From: Stentor coeruleus
Lineage: Eukaryota > Ciliophora > Heterotrichea > Heterotrichida > Stentoridae
Length of the DNA: 64,000 nucleotides
Reading direction: 5' to 3'
NCBI GenBank assembly: GCA_001970955.1
Contig: MPUH01000200.1
Location: 19,468 to 83,467, forward strand
Every line of letters starts with the position of its first letter. Position 1 is the first letter of the stretch. Under the pieces are notes generated by a model, which saw nothing but the letters and a program-made list of their open reading frames with translations, did no database searches and was not told the DNA's origin. Both the position numbers and the translations under genes were made by a program. Of this stretch, positions 1 to 10,869 are shown piece after piece.

Positions 1-628
1 CCTAATTTTAGCTCATAACCAAATCTACAAAATTGAAGGATTAGATAACTTTACTGGTTTAAAAGAATTAGATTTAAGCTCTAATGCTATAAAACAAATC
101 GATTATACAGCTTTTAATTCCCCACTTGCTTTAAGATTTTTAAGACTTGATGAAAATCGTATAAGAAGTTTGGTTAATTTGAATAAACTTATAAAATTAC
201 AATGTTTACAGATTATATCTAATCGTATACAGGATTTTGTTGAAATAGAAAGACTTAGGGAATTACCTAATTTGATGGAACTTGTGTTGACTAATAATCC
301 AATTGTAAGGAAAGTTCCTTATAGGTTGAATGTTATTAAAAGATTACCACAGTTGATGTTTTTAGATGCACAAGAGATTACGAATGAAGAGAGGGAAAGA
401 GTGGAACTTGCTCAGGAAACAAAACCCCCACCTTTGGTACATTTAATACCGCAACCTACTCAGAAAGTACCTGTTAAACTTACGTCTGTTAATTTTGATG
501 CGGTATTTACTAAAGCTATTGATGGATCATCGAAAAGACCATCTTCGGGAACTGCACTGCAGGGGGTTATTGGAGTTACTGCACTTACTTCACATTTGAA
601 AGGGAAGAATTTTAAGCCCCGGAAGTAG
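1..628 (+). CDS. Leucine-rich repeat protein, 5' partial
   Basis: The frame is open from base 2 to the TAG at 626-628, giving 208 visible residues; the start lies outside the window. The first 120 residues are successive LRRs of the SDS22-like type, with repeats such as LKELDLSSNAIKQI and LRFLRLDENRI, followed by an LRR-cap-like segment (NPIVRKVPYR...LPQLMFLDAQEIT). The C-terminal 75 residues are proline- and basic-rich with no recognised domain. This LRR type serves as a protein-interaction scaffold and is common in ciliary and axonemal proteins (LRRC9-like proteins are one possibility). The exact family cannot be set from this fragment. An internal TTG at 170 is not the real start because the LRR consensus continues upstream. 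Confidence 0.8.
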   Translation, partial: LILAHNQIYKIEGLDNFTGLKELDLSSNAIKQIDYTAFNSPLALRFLRLDENRIRSLVNLNKLIKLQCLQIISNRIQDFVEIERLRELPNLMELVLTNNPIVRKVPYRLNVIKRLPQLMFLDAQEITNEERERVELAQETKPPPLVHLIPQPTQKVPVKLTSVNFDAVFTKAIDGSSKRPSSGTALQGVIGVTALTSHLKGKNFKPRK

Positions 629-890
629 GATGAGTATTAAATGAGAGTTTTTATATGTTTATATTGGCTAGATAAGATGGATGTAAAGGGTTTTAGATAC
701 TAGGCTTTTGGGTTTTTGTTGTAAATGAGGTTATTATTTAGATTATATTTTTATATTTTTTTAATGAAGAGTTTAGTTTTTCAAGAAAATTGTTAAAGAT
801 TTGATATTTTTTTCGGAGGTGTTTTAGTTTTGATAATAAATGAAAATATGCTAAAATTATATTATGATTTTTTGATCTTAAAATTATTAG
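629..890. other. AT-rich intergenic spacer
   Basis: No coding frame or RNA gene is recognisable. It lies between the LRR gene and the dispersed repeat. Confidence 0.5.
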
Positions 891-1476
891 TTAGGTATGT
901 GTGAGCGAAGTAGGCTTCCAGGGCTGGAAACTACACTGCCAAACAATAGTTTCCATTCACTGCACCAAGCCAGAAAGCACCCATAACACTTCTAGAACTA
1001 AATGCCCAGTTTGCTATGAACACCATAAGAACTTCAAAAAATGCCTAAAGCAAGCNCTGCACCAAGCCAGAAAGCACCCATAACACTTCTAGAACTAAAT
1101 GCCCAGTTTGCTATGAACACTATAAGAACTTCAAAACATGCCTAAAGCAAGTTGGATTTTTCAAGAAAAACAAGATGAACACAAGACTTGCCTCCATCAT
1201 CTTGACGCTAAAGAAAAGAAACAGTAAAGAACTCCTCAGCCAAGTAAAGAGTCACATAACCAGCAACAACAAGTGGTTTAGTNCTTGCCTCCATCATCTT
1301 GACGCTAAAGAAAAGAAACAGTAAAGAACTCCTCAGCCAAGTAAAGATTCACATAACCAGCAACAACAAGTGGTTTAACATACCGAATCTGCCCAAAGAA
1401 AGAGATTATAGGACAAACAAACCTCGATCGGACAAGGTTTAAATCATGCCACCTACTTTAAATTTTAGGTATGTGT
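891..1476 (+). repeat. Dispersed repeat copy 1, coding-like, with flanking direct repeats
   Basis: The body (903-1464) is far less AT-rich than its surroundings and is bounded by a 12-bp direct repeat, TTAGGTATGTGT, at 891-902 and 1465-1476, which looks like a target-site duplication. Removing two internal assembly joins (N at 1056 and 1283, each flanked by a duplicated block of about 95 bp) leaves one open frame of roughly 115 codons. It reads from a GTG or upstream start to a TAA near 1441 and contains a CPVC...FKTC segment and a lysine-rich tail. A decayed relative lies at 18776-19020. No known protein family was recognised. It could be a short non-autonomous transposon, a SINE-like element or a fragment of a larger element. 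Confidence 0.65.
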
Positions 1477-1600
1477 AAGAAATAAAATTATTAATTTGTA
1501 TTACTAAACCTTATTACATTTAAAAAAAAAATTAAAATACTCTAAGACATAAAAATTTATCAAAATATTAAAACAGTTTTCAGCATCTTTAGATTATATA

Positions 1601-3091
1601 ATGGTAGAATCAGCATTCCAAATTCATCATGAAATCATTATTTCAGCTAAAAGCCTAGTTCATGACTCAAGCGAGCATTTAACTTCTTATTGCATTGTCT
1701 ACATCAATGATCAAAACAAAGAAATAGGCCGAACTGAGGTTATAGAACAAGAATCAAACCCAAATTGGAAAAACACTATCAGAATCCCAGCTAATACATT
1801 TCCATCAACAAGGCTGAAATTTTCAATAATGGGTGTAAAAACAATAAATGATACATTAGAAGAGTTCCCAAGTTTAGAAGAAGAAATAGCTGTTACTAAT
1901 GTAGCAATATCAGAAATAATGAATGAAGGGTGCCAAATTTCTAAAGGATTCAAAAGAGGAGACGGAAAAATTAAAGTAAAATTACAAGTTATAAACCGAG
2001 AAGTGCAAAAACTATATTTCCAATTTAGTGCTACTAGACTTGCTGCTAGAGATATGAATAATAAAAGTGATCCTTACCTAATTATAAAAAGCAAAGGAAA
2101 GAGATCATCAGAAATACATAAAACTGAAGTTGTGAAAAACAATCTTGAACCAATATGGGGAAGGTTTATTCTAACCGGCAGTCGATTATTCAAAGACAAC
2201 CCTGAAAGACGTCTAATCATAGAATGTTGGGATTGGGATAAACTAAGAAGAGATGATCTTATAGGTACAGCCGAAATAAGTATCGATGAGCTTCTTCTTT
2301 CAACATTTGAGTTCAGCATTTATATGAACGGTGAATTCTCTGGAGTAATAAAAAGCCAATGCACAACAATCCCATCATTTGCCGAATATTGTCATTCAGG
2401 TCTTGGACTAAATTTTAACTACGCAATAGATTTTTCTAAAACTAAAACAAACACACACAATCTTAATGGAAAACCAGGGACTTATATGCATGCATTAAAT
2501 ACTTTAGCCCCAAAAATTGAAGAATATGATTATGATAAAATTTTTTTTGGATATGGCTTTGGAGGATTTAAACCAAATCAAACTGATGAATGGTTTTATT
2601 TAACAAAAGATGATTCTAATATAGAAATTGATGGTTATCAAAATATTATAGTCAATTATTCTGATATTATTAAAACTATAACACCTAGTGATGATATAAT
2701 ATTAAGTCCTTTGATAGAAAGGATAAGACAAGTTTCTATTTCTAAAACTGAGAATACTGAATATAATGTGTTGATGATTTTTACACATGGGAAAGTATTG
2801 GATATTGAGAATATAAAAAATATTGTTGTGAAAAGTTCTATGGCGCCAATGAGTATTGTTGTTATTGAGATAGGAAATGCTAAGAATTCTAATTTGAAAA
2901 ATTTGATTGGCAAAAAGGAGATTGTTGCTAGGGAAGAAGGAGTTGAGGTTAAAGCTGTTAGGAATAATGTTCAGTTTTATAGATTGATAGATTTTATTAA
3001 GAATCCGGATGGCTTAGTTACGAATATGATGAATAGAGTTTGTGAAGAAATTTCTGAATACTTTGCGTATTTGAAAACTATAAGGATTTAG
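1601..3091 (+). CDS. Copine family protein
   Basis: This 496-residue protein has the copine layout: C2A at about residues 5-130, C2B at about 135-255 (with SDPYLIIKSKG and WDWDKLRRDDLIG) and a C-terminal copine von Willebrand A domain at about 258-485. The linker SFAEYCHSGLGLNFNYAIDF and the segment YDYDKIFFGYGFGG are the family signatures (canonical linker ends in a VAIDFT-type motif). Copines are cytosolic proteins that bind phospholipid membranes in response to calcium and recruit partners through the A domain. The metal-site motif here reads DFSKT, so the first serine is kept but the following SN is not. C2A lacks an obvious full set of calcium aspartates. The gene is a single exon with ATG 20-odd bases after a TATA-like AT-rich stretch and ends in TAG. 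Confidence 0.9.
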   Translation: MVESAFQIHHEIIISAKSLVHDSSEHLTSYCIVYINDQNKEIGRTEVIEQESNPNWKNTIRIPANTFPSTRLKFSIMGVKTINDTLEEFPSLEEEIAVTNVAISEIMNEGCQISKGFKRGDGKIKVKLQVINREVQKLYFQFSATRLAARDMNNKSDPYLIIKSKGKRSSEIHKTEVVKNNLEPIWGRFILTGSRLFKDNPERRLIIECWDWDKLRRDDLIGTAEISIDELLLSTFEFSIYMNGEFSGVIKSQCTTIPSFAEYCHSGLGLNFNYAIDFSKTKTNTHNLNGKPGTYMHALNTLAPKIEEYDYDKIFFGYGFGGFKPNQTDEWFYLTKDDSNIEIDGYQNIIVNYSDIIKTITPSDDIILSPLIERIRQVSISKTENTEYNVLMIFTHGKVLDIENIKNIVVKSSMAPMSIVVIEIGNAKNSNLKNLIGKKEIVAREEGVEVKAVRNNVQFYRLIDFIKNPDGLVTNMMNRVCEEISEYFAYLKTIRI

Positions 3092-4555
3092 ATTTAAGAA
3101 TAGGTAAAATTTAGAAATTAGGGTTTTTTGATAATCGAGTGACTATAGGAAATTAGGTAAAATTTTTTTTTTAGTTTTNTTAGGGTTTTTTGATAATCGA
3201 GTGACTATAGGAAATTAGGTAAAATTTTTTTTTTAGTTTTAATTATTTTGTTGAGGTTTTAATTTAGGTGTTGATGATTAGATTGGATGTTAGATATAAA
3301 ATTGATTTATTTATAGAGTTGTATTGGAAATTTATTTATTTTTTATAGGCATGAATAAGGAATTTTATTTAGTAGCTAATTTTAAAGTTTTTTTTATTTA
3401 AGGATAATCAGAGGTTAGATTAATTTATTCGCCTACTTTTTGTGATTTTTAGAATATTTTAACTTGTAGGATTTTTTTTTTGTGACTGATTTTAAAAATT
3501 TAGATATGAAAAGGAATTCTAGTGATATGTATGTTTTAAGGAATCAATTAAAAAATAGCTTTCGGGAGAAAATATAAAGTATCAAATCAGCTTATGGGAC
3601 ATTTAAGAATGTAGTAAAATTTATTATTGTTATTATTATAATAATTAGATAAAAAAATCTAATGCAAACTTTCAATACATCTAATTTAAGCCTAAACTTT
3701 TTGAAAAAAACGTAAAAAAATTAAAAAAGATAATTATAGTCTATTGCTATGTTTTTTGCAAAGAGTTAAAAATGGTTTTATTATAGCAAACACTATCTAT
3801 GTGATAAGCTTTTTTCAAAATCTTAAAAAGTACTATGTGGCTTATCTCGATTTAAAAAAGCAAGCCGCAAATATTAGTTTGTCAAAATATGAAATAAATA
3901 ACAAATATAAAAAATACTTAAATGGAATCTCCAGTAATTATAAGAAATATTTAATTTGCTTTTTCTTATGGATGATATCATGAATATTATAAAAAATTCT
4001 TAGAAGAAAACTATAATTTTTTTTTCAAATAGTGAAGATTATCATCTAATATATGTAAAATTAGCATAAAACTTAAAAAAAATATGTTAATAAAAACTTA
4101 AAAATCTCTAACTTTAACGCTTTAATCTTATAAACAAAATTTCTCATTCTAAAAAAAAACTATTTACAATAAAGAGTCATTCAATATTTTCTGCATATAA
4201 ATGGAATCATAGATAAAAAAAAATTACCTCATCGATGATAAAATTAAATAGTGAAAGAATTCGAAAAAAATCCAATAAAACTTCAAACTTCAAAAATTAT
4301 CCGTCAAATCCTTCTTTAATTACCCTTATCCTTCATCAAACAACTCCATAAATTGTATTTAAACAAACTATTTCTTAAATAAAATTATTCTAAAATATTT
4401 TTGCATGGAAGATTTCAAGCAGAATCTTTAAAGAATACAAAATTAACTATCACTACTAAAATCTAAACATAAAAGCCTTGAATCAGAAATAGAAACCCTC
4501 TGGGAAGTATAATTTCTAATAAAAAAAGCCAAAGATTAACTAATATAATTAACAT
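3092..4555. other. Long AT-rich intergenic region with one assembly join
   Basis: It contains a single N at 3179 flanked by two copies of the same 61-bp block (3118-3178 and 3180-3240). A 79-codon frame at 3744-3983 is AT-rich and has no recognisable motif, so it is not called. Nothing else was seen. Confidence 0.5.
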
Positions 4556-6133
4556 ATGAATGCAAAATCTTGGTTGCGATATTTTTATCCAGAAATATTA
4601 GAAGACAGTGTAGGAAGTCAATTATTAGAATATCACATCGGTCTTATTGTCCTTTTAAGTTTAAGTTGTTCCCTATGTGCATTTTACTATGTAGACAAAG
4701 GTAGTGAGGAATTTAAAGTCATAGTAGTTTCCATATCAGCCTACTTCCTATTCCTCCCTATAGCCATGAAATCAATAGGCAAGTGGCAATTTTTCGGTCT
4801 ACTTTGTTGTGTTGGCTGGCTTGTATGCAACCAAATAATCGGAGACCATTTGCCCAATCAAACAATCGGGTTGAATTTTTTCCAATCCTTAATCCCTTCA
4901 TACCTTCTTTTAACAACTGAAGACTACTACATATCAACAATTTCAGCAATAATTGTTTGTTGTGTATCAACACCATATCAATACGATAACATATATGACA
5001 AGATTATTAGTCTAGAAGATCATGAGCTTAAATCTTATATAACTTCAGTACTAATTGCCACTAGAGATTTAAACAAATTCCATTTAATTGCAACTTTTGG
5101 ACTTACTTTATGGATGAGTCTTTGTAAAAGTAAAGAAGTCACTTTTATGAAAACTTTAAAAGAAGCTGCAGAACAAGCTAGAAAATCGACAGAAATGTTT
5201 TTTGCAGCTTTTTCACATGAGTTTAAAAACCCACTTAATGTGTAATTTTTATATAGTTTGCTAGGATCGCTTGAAATATTAAAAGATGATGTGGATTGTA
5301 GTAAAGGGAAAAATAAAGGATTGTTTAAAACAGCTTTGGACTGTGGGGAGATAATATCAAATATGATTAACAATGTATTAGATGCTTCACAAATAGATTG
5401 CCAAATGCTTGTTCCTTGCACTTCATATGTAGAACCAAGATATTTAATACACAAAATCGTGAATATATGCAAAAGTAATTTATTAAGGAAAAACTTAAGA
5501 CTTGAGCTATTTATTGATAAAAAGCTCCCTAAAACTTTGATTATGGATTCAGGAAGGTTTTCACAAATCCTCATGAACTTGGTAAACAATGCTATAAAAT
5601 TCACAAAAGAAGGGATTGTGAGGATTAAAGTTAAATGGAACCCAGATTTAAATACAGTGCCAAAGTATTGGCAAAGAATTGGACCTACAGTTGAATATAC
5701 AGAAAAATGGGAAATGGGAAATACTCTTATAATAAGCCCAGAATGTGCTGATATTTATAGAAATGCTTGTATTGAGAAAAATAATAAAATTTATGGTAAA
5801 ACAGTTTTATGTGAGTATTGGCATGAATCAAAAGGAATAATTGTTTTATCTGTTGAGGATACTGGGATTGGGATTTCAGAAGAAAATATCAAATCATTGT
5901 TTAAACCTTTTAATCAGGCAGATAAAACTATAAAAAACATTTATGGAGGTAGTGGACTTGGGTTATGGATTAGTCAGTCTTTATCGAGGATACTTGGTGG
6001 GGATTTAACTTTGGCTAGTGTTTTGGGTAAAGGAAGCTGCTTTACACTTACTTTACCTTGTCAGGTTTATGGAGAAAAAGATGTGAATCAGTATAGTGTT
6101 AATAAGTCACTTCAAAGATGTAGAGTTTTATAA
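4556..6133 (+). CDS. Membrane-bound sensor histidine kinase (spliced)
   Basis: Exons 4556-5241 and 5257-6133 join across a 15-nt intron (5242-5256) to give 520 residues. The N-terminal 200 residues hold about five hydrophobic membrane spans. The H-box SHEFKNPLN follows with the phospho-acceptor His at residue 221; splicing restores SHEFKNPLNVLLGSLEIL exactly as in HisKA domains. The HATPase_c domain has N box MNLVNNAIKFTKEG (about 335), G1 DTGIGIS (about 430) and G2 GGSGLGLW (about 459). The protein autophosphorylates on His in two-component signalling. It stops about 55 residues after G2, with no receiver domain, so phosphotransfer must go to a separate protein. Hybrid kinases with receivers are the more usual eukaryotic form. 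Confidence 0.92.
5242..5256 (+). other. 15-nt intron in histidine kinase gene
   Basis: GTAATTTTTATATAG. It contains an in-frame TAA; removal restores the conserved HisKA sequence (NVLLG). Confidence 0.92.
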
Positions 6134-6628
6134 GAGATGATAGAATAATATAGTTTTATGAAGGTTTTGGATTAGAGGTTAAGTGCTAGATGGGGATTAT
6201 AAAGTAGCTGAAGGTAGTTTATGCATTTATAGGAATTATTGATTGGATTTAATGTAAAAATAATTTTATGATGAGTATATATATATAAATAAAAAATATT
6301 TTAAACGGATGAATAGCTTGTTTTACTAAATAATAATAGAAGAAACTATGATATTATTACTATAAAAATCAAATACTTACTCAATATAAAATATATCAAG
6401 CTAACCTAAAATAATCTTTAATACAAAATGCCAACATCCTCATAAAATCCACTTAAACACCTAAAATACAATAAAAAAACTTATACTTTTATAAAAATCA
6501 CCAAAAATAAACTTCTACCAAAACCTCCACAAATTTCTCCAAATTTCAAATCCCCATTCACTTCCAAGCCCCAAAAAAAACCATATCAAACCTAAAACTA
6601 TATCTTTAAAATGTGTGCCTTATTAATA
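6134..6628. other. AT-rich intergenic region (convergent genes)
   Basis: This lies between two convergent genes. No coding frame, RNA gene or obvious hairpin was seen. Confidence 0.5.
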
Positions 6629-7153
6629 TCATCGTATAGGTCTTGAAAAGCTATCATGTTTACCCAAAGATTTCTCAGAGTTATTCAATCCTCCCTGTGC
6701 ACGTTTTGTAACAGAAAAAAGTGTCTTAAGCTTAGCTCCTGAAGAAAAGTTAGGGTTTTCCGTTACTGTAACAGAATTTACAACATTAGAATGTTTTCTA
6801 CAAGAGTTTTGATTAGTAATTGACATTGCCGAAAAATCTTTTGAAAATTTGCTTTGAGAAGTAAGCCTTGATATTGAAGATTTATTTTTGTTATGAGAAC
6901 TTGAGTTTATAAATACTTGTGATACTACTTGTCCTTTATATGAATTTGTATACACAGATTGTAAATCAATACTTCCTGAAATATTACATTGGGTTAAAAG
7001 TGAAGGGGAATGAGAGAAATGATGTCCTATTAAGGACTGAATTACTTTGCCTTCAGACTTGAATTTTGATATAGACCCTTTTGATGAATCTTTACTAAGA
7101 TTTGATAGTCTGCTTGAGTTTTTAGACCTTTCTGTCTTTAACGACTTATTCAT
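6629..7153 (-). CDS. Ser/Asn/Lys-rich hypothetical protein
   Basis: An open frame of 174 residues from ATG at 7153 to a TGA stop. The protein is rich in serine, asparagine and lysine, basic, and predicted to be disordered, with no recognised domain or membrane segment. Its higher GC than the flanks and the clean start after an AT-rich gap support a real gene. It shows that TGA is a stop in this genome. Function unknown. Confidence 0.6.
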   Translation of the reverse strand: MNKSLKTERSKNSSRLSNLSKDSSKGSISKFKSEGKVIQSLIGHHFSHSPSLLTQCNISGSIDLQSVYTNSYKGQVVSQVFINSSSHNKNKSSISRLTSQSKFSKDFSAMSITNQNSCRKHSNVVNSVTVTENPNFSSGAKLKTLFSVTKRAQGGLNNSEKSLGKHDSFSRPIR

Positions 7154-7655
7154 ATATTGTTTATTATGTTCTCTTTGGAAATGGGTATTGTGGTTTTTCG
7201 GATATTAAAAAATTATGGGATTGTGTTTGTATGGGAAAGTATAAGGAGGAGAATAAGATGGGAATATACTGTAAGGAAGGATAGATTTGTAGGAAGGGTT
7301 TAGTTTTGTGAAGAGAAATTTTGGGGTAAATTATAATATGTGTGTTGTAGGATTATTTGTTAAGTATAAGTTTTTTATGGATTTTAGTATACCCATATTG
7401 AAGATATTTATTATATTATTAGATTATATACACTTTTATCTTTATAATTCCTTAATTCTCAACACAAAAAATCTTAAACTACAACATATACTTGTATATA
7501 AAACTCTTATATTCTTATATAATTTATGCATAGTTCTTATAAACCTAGGCTAAAAGTTTTAACCTTCAAACCATAAAACAAAAAAAATATTTACCATAAC
7601 TTTATCATAATAAAAACAATACTAAAACATATAAAAAAGACAAATGTTTAAGCAT
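7154..7655. other. Intergenic region
   Basis: Contains an 81-codon plus-strand frame at 7308-7553, rich in Leu/Ile/Tyr/Phe as expected of chance AT-rich sequence. It is not called. Nothing else was recognised. Confidence 0.45.
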
Positions 7656-8171
7656 TTACCTTAATTTCAAACCCAACAACCCTTCAGCTACATCTAATCT
7701 TTTTTCTAACAATGTATATTCTTCATTATTTTTTTTCATAATCCTATAAAGCTTATCAATCCTTTTTTCATTTTCCACAGAAGTTGTCGATAATTGTTTA
7801 GGCTTATGAGTTTTAATCTCATCATAAAATTGGCAGTTTTTATTTAATTTTTCTTTTCGGTTAAAGCTTTCTTCAAAATTGTAGTCTAATGAAGCTTTTG
7901 ATTGTTGTTTTGAATGCAGTTTAGCTTTGTTTATTTTAGTTTTTATTATACTATTCTCTTGTTTAGACTCGTGTATTTTTTTTTCTATTTTAGCTATTTC
8001 TGAATTCTGTATGATGAGGATGTCTTGCAAATGCTGAATTTCATGTTTTAAAGTGGTCAATGAATTACTCATACGGCCTAGATTTTCAGGGGTTTGATTA
8101 GTTGGTAAATCGTAGAGGAAGTCGATGATTATTTCTTTACTGTCACTGGTACTAGCTTGAGACTTTTTCAT
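7656..8171 (-). CDS. Coiled-coil hypothetical protein
   Basis: 171 residues, ATG at 8171, TAA stop. The central part (about residues 35-90 and 130-170) has heptad-like leucine/isoleucine spacing with charged residues, so a coiled coil is likely. No catalytic motif. The N-terminus is Ser/Thr-rich (KKSQASTSDSKE). Family unknown. Confidence 0.65.
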   Translation of the reverse strand: MKKSQASTSDSKEIIIDFLYDLPTNQTPENLGRMSNSLTTLKHEIQHLQDILIIQNSEIAKIEKKIHESKQENSIIKTKINKAKLHSKQQSKASLDYNFEESFNRKEKLNKNCQFYDEIKTHKPKQLSTTSVENEKRIDKLYRIMKKNNEEYTLLEKRLDVAEGLLGLKLR

Positions 8172-8900
8172 TATTTGGTAGAATTTTTGTTTTTTGTTGT
8201 TTTGTTTATGTAATTAAGTAGGTTGGGAATTGTAGATAATTAGCGATTGATTATATGATTTAATGTTTTTTTTTATTATTTCTTGATTTAAAATGTAGTA
8301 TTTTACTTCTGATGGTAATCCCTAGCTAAGCAAATGATTTTCTTACTACTATTCACTTTTTTTTGTGTTTTTACCTTGTTTTTTTTATTTGTTCTGTTTG
8401 AATCTGCTTTATTTTAACATCTTTAGTAAGTATTTTTATATTCTTCAAACTCTGTAAAAAATTAATTCTGAATAGTGATAAGGAAATAATAATTATTATA
8501 GCTACAATTTTTAATTCATTAATAGGATGGAGCATAATACTTCAAAAAATAAAATTATTACAGTATATCTTTTAACTATCAATCATAAATATATTCTTGA
8601 ATTCTAACACCATATTATTATTTTTCTTTTTGATTTCTATCATTCTTTTCATTCAGGGCCTCACATCTTTATATTATTTATATTTCTGCATTATATTCTC
8701 TTGCAATATAAAATAATAATTTTTTTCTCACATGCGTAACAAAACCTAAAATAACATTTAATTCCATAATCAATACTTATTTCATCATATCTTAACAAAA
8801 TCCTTACTCACAATTTTCACAATAAGCTCAAGTTCTACATCATCCTATATATTACAACTAAACAAATGATTTTTATGATATAAAAACTATAATACTCTTA
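8172..8900. other. AT-rich intergenic region
   Basis: No supportable gene, RNA or repeat seen. Confidence 0.5.
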
Positions 8901-10259
8901 TTAAACATACTTTGTATAAAGAGTAAGCAATAAAGGAAGCCCAGTAATCATCCCACTCCAAAACACATAAAGTCCAAGTAAAGATCTATTAAGTAATCTT
9001 TGTAACAATATCAAAGGTATCTGTACAAGCATAAGCCCTAACAAATACGGTTTTATTCTTCTACATATTGATGCTAATACCATTTCATGACAAGCTGCAC
9101 TAAAAACAAACGTCACTGCTTTAGCTGTATGTTCACTAAATCCATATCTTTTAACACATTCCAAATATATATGTTTATGTAAAAAAAGATGTACAGGACG
9201 GTTCCATTTTCTATTAAACTCTTCAAAACTTGATGAATTCCACCAATCCTGATAAAACTCCCTATCTCCAAACTTGACAATCTCAGCGAACATATTTAAA
9301 ATCTGTTCAAATAATATAAAAAACAACATCAAATAACATATTAACACTGGGAAAATCAATCTACAAAACCCTTCTAAATAATTTAGCTCTTTAATTTCTG
9401 ATAAAACTGGTAGAATACAGTCACTTATAACATTATAAAGAGACCAAAATTGTACAGTAAAAAGAATGAGCTTTTTAATAAAATACCCTTTTCTGAAACT
9501 TGACCTTGATGAATATTCGATTTGATAGACTAAAGTTGGCGCTATCATATAATGAAGGAAGTTTTTAAAGTTTATATTTTTAGGATATGCTTTACTTTTA
9601 GATTCACGAAGATCACGATTAGTTAATGTGTAAGAGTGCATTTTCATAAAATGGGTCAGGGCAAGTAAAAGGCTANATGCTTTACTTTTAGATTCACGAA
9701 GATCACGATTAGTTAATGTGTAAGAGTGCATTTTCATAAAATGGGTCAGGGCAAGTAAAAGGCTAAATAAAGTTTGTGTAAAACCCCAATTTCTAGTAAA
9801 ACCTAAAGCTAAAATGAAGATAAACACAGTTCAGAAGGGAGTTTTTTTATAGGAAATATTGGGGATTATAGGTTTTTTAATGAAAAAAGNAATGAAGATA
9901 AACACAATACTTTGGGTTAGGTGTTGGAAGAGAACGCTTAGTTTGTTGTTAAGACCGTTGATTATAAGAATTTGTAAGAGGTAAGCGAGCCAGCAGTAGG
10001 AGAAAACTCCAATCCATAAGCAGATTATTAAGGAACCATCAATCATCATGCTTTTGAAAAATGCTGACTCAATTGTAAACCCTTGTTCTGTGTATTTGCT
10101 ACAGGCTGATATAACTACGTATGTACTGCTTATCAAGATGTACATTATGTAAAACCCTCGCATATCACTTTTGTATATAGCTGCAGTACTATCACAGATA
10201 TCAAAATAAGAAGTCTGAACTGTTGTATAGAGAATTGGAGTTTTCGCTTTTCCATTCAT
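8901..10259 (-). CDS. MBOAT acyltransferase (DGAT1/ACAT-like), broken by assembly joins
   Basis: One gene split into two frames (10259-9831 and 9827-8901) by single-N joins at 9890 and 9676. At 9676 a 90-bp block is present twice; at 9890 a short block is repeated after about 60 bp of unrelated sequence. Ignoring these gives about 396 residues. Signatures of the DGAT1/sterol O-acyltransferase branch are APTLVYQIEY, FYQDWWN (FYxDWWN motif) and the catalytic-His segment FSAACHEMV. Hydrophobic stretches give about eight membrane spans in the ER. The enzyme would esterify diacylglycerol or sterol with acyl-CoA to make storage lipid. Substrate cannot be decided from motifs alone. The damage is best explained as an assembly error, not a pseudogene, because both halves are otherwise intact. 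Confidence 0.85.
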
Positions 10260-10869
10260 GATTGATTAGTATATAGACATGATGATGTAATTACTCACGT
10301 TTTTAAATATTGAGCTTTAAGTGACTTTTTAATCACAAATAATAACGTATTTAAACTCTTTATTCCCAGATGAATTTCAAAATTATTATTATGAATATTA
10401 GTATTCTGTACAAGTTATACCTAATAAAGGCTGAAATTTTTTATGATTATTTTTTTTATATGCCCACATTTATATAAGGGATTATGTTTAACTTAATTAA
10501 TGATTTTATAATTTATTTGATTATCTTCTGCTTAAAAAAATCATATTTTAGGTTGCAATTTTGTATTTATTAAAATAGTTTATAACACAAAAAACTAAGA
10601 GTTTTTTAATGTAGTGGAACCTGAGAAAATCAGCAACTCTATAAAATAATAGATTTTTTTAGATAGTAAAAATATTGATATTTGTTTAAACTTTGCATAT
10701 ATACATAAATTTTAGCTCCATAAGTATTTTTTACACCTCCATAACTTTAATATCTAAAAACCCATATAAACATTTACAACAATTATCATGCAGATTACAA
10801 TAAAATCTTTCTCATACCTGATTTTCATAGCTTATAATAAGATCAGATAACTGGCAATTTATTTGGAAA
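10260..10869. other. AT-rich intergenic region (divergent promoters)
   Basis: Lies between the divergently transcribed acyltransferase and SHIPPO-repeat genes, so it should hold both promoters. No specific motif was recognised. Confidence 0.45.

Noticed and set aside
3744-3983. 79-codon ORF
   Set aside because: AT-rich chance composition, no motif, no conserved partner.
7308-7553. 81-codon ORF rich in Leu/Ile/Tyr
   Set aside because: Typical of random AT-rich sequence; sits in a promoter region.
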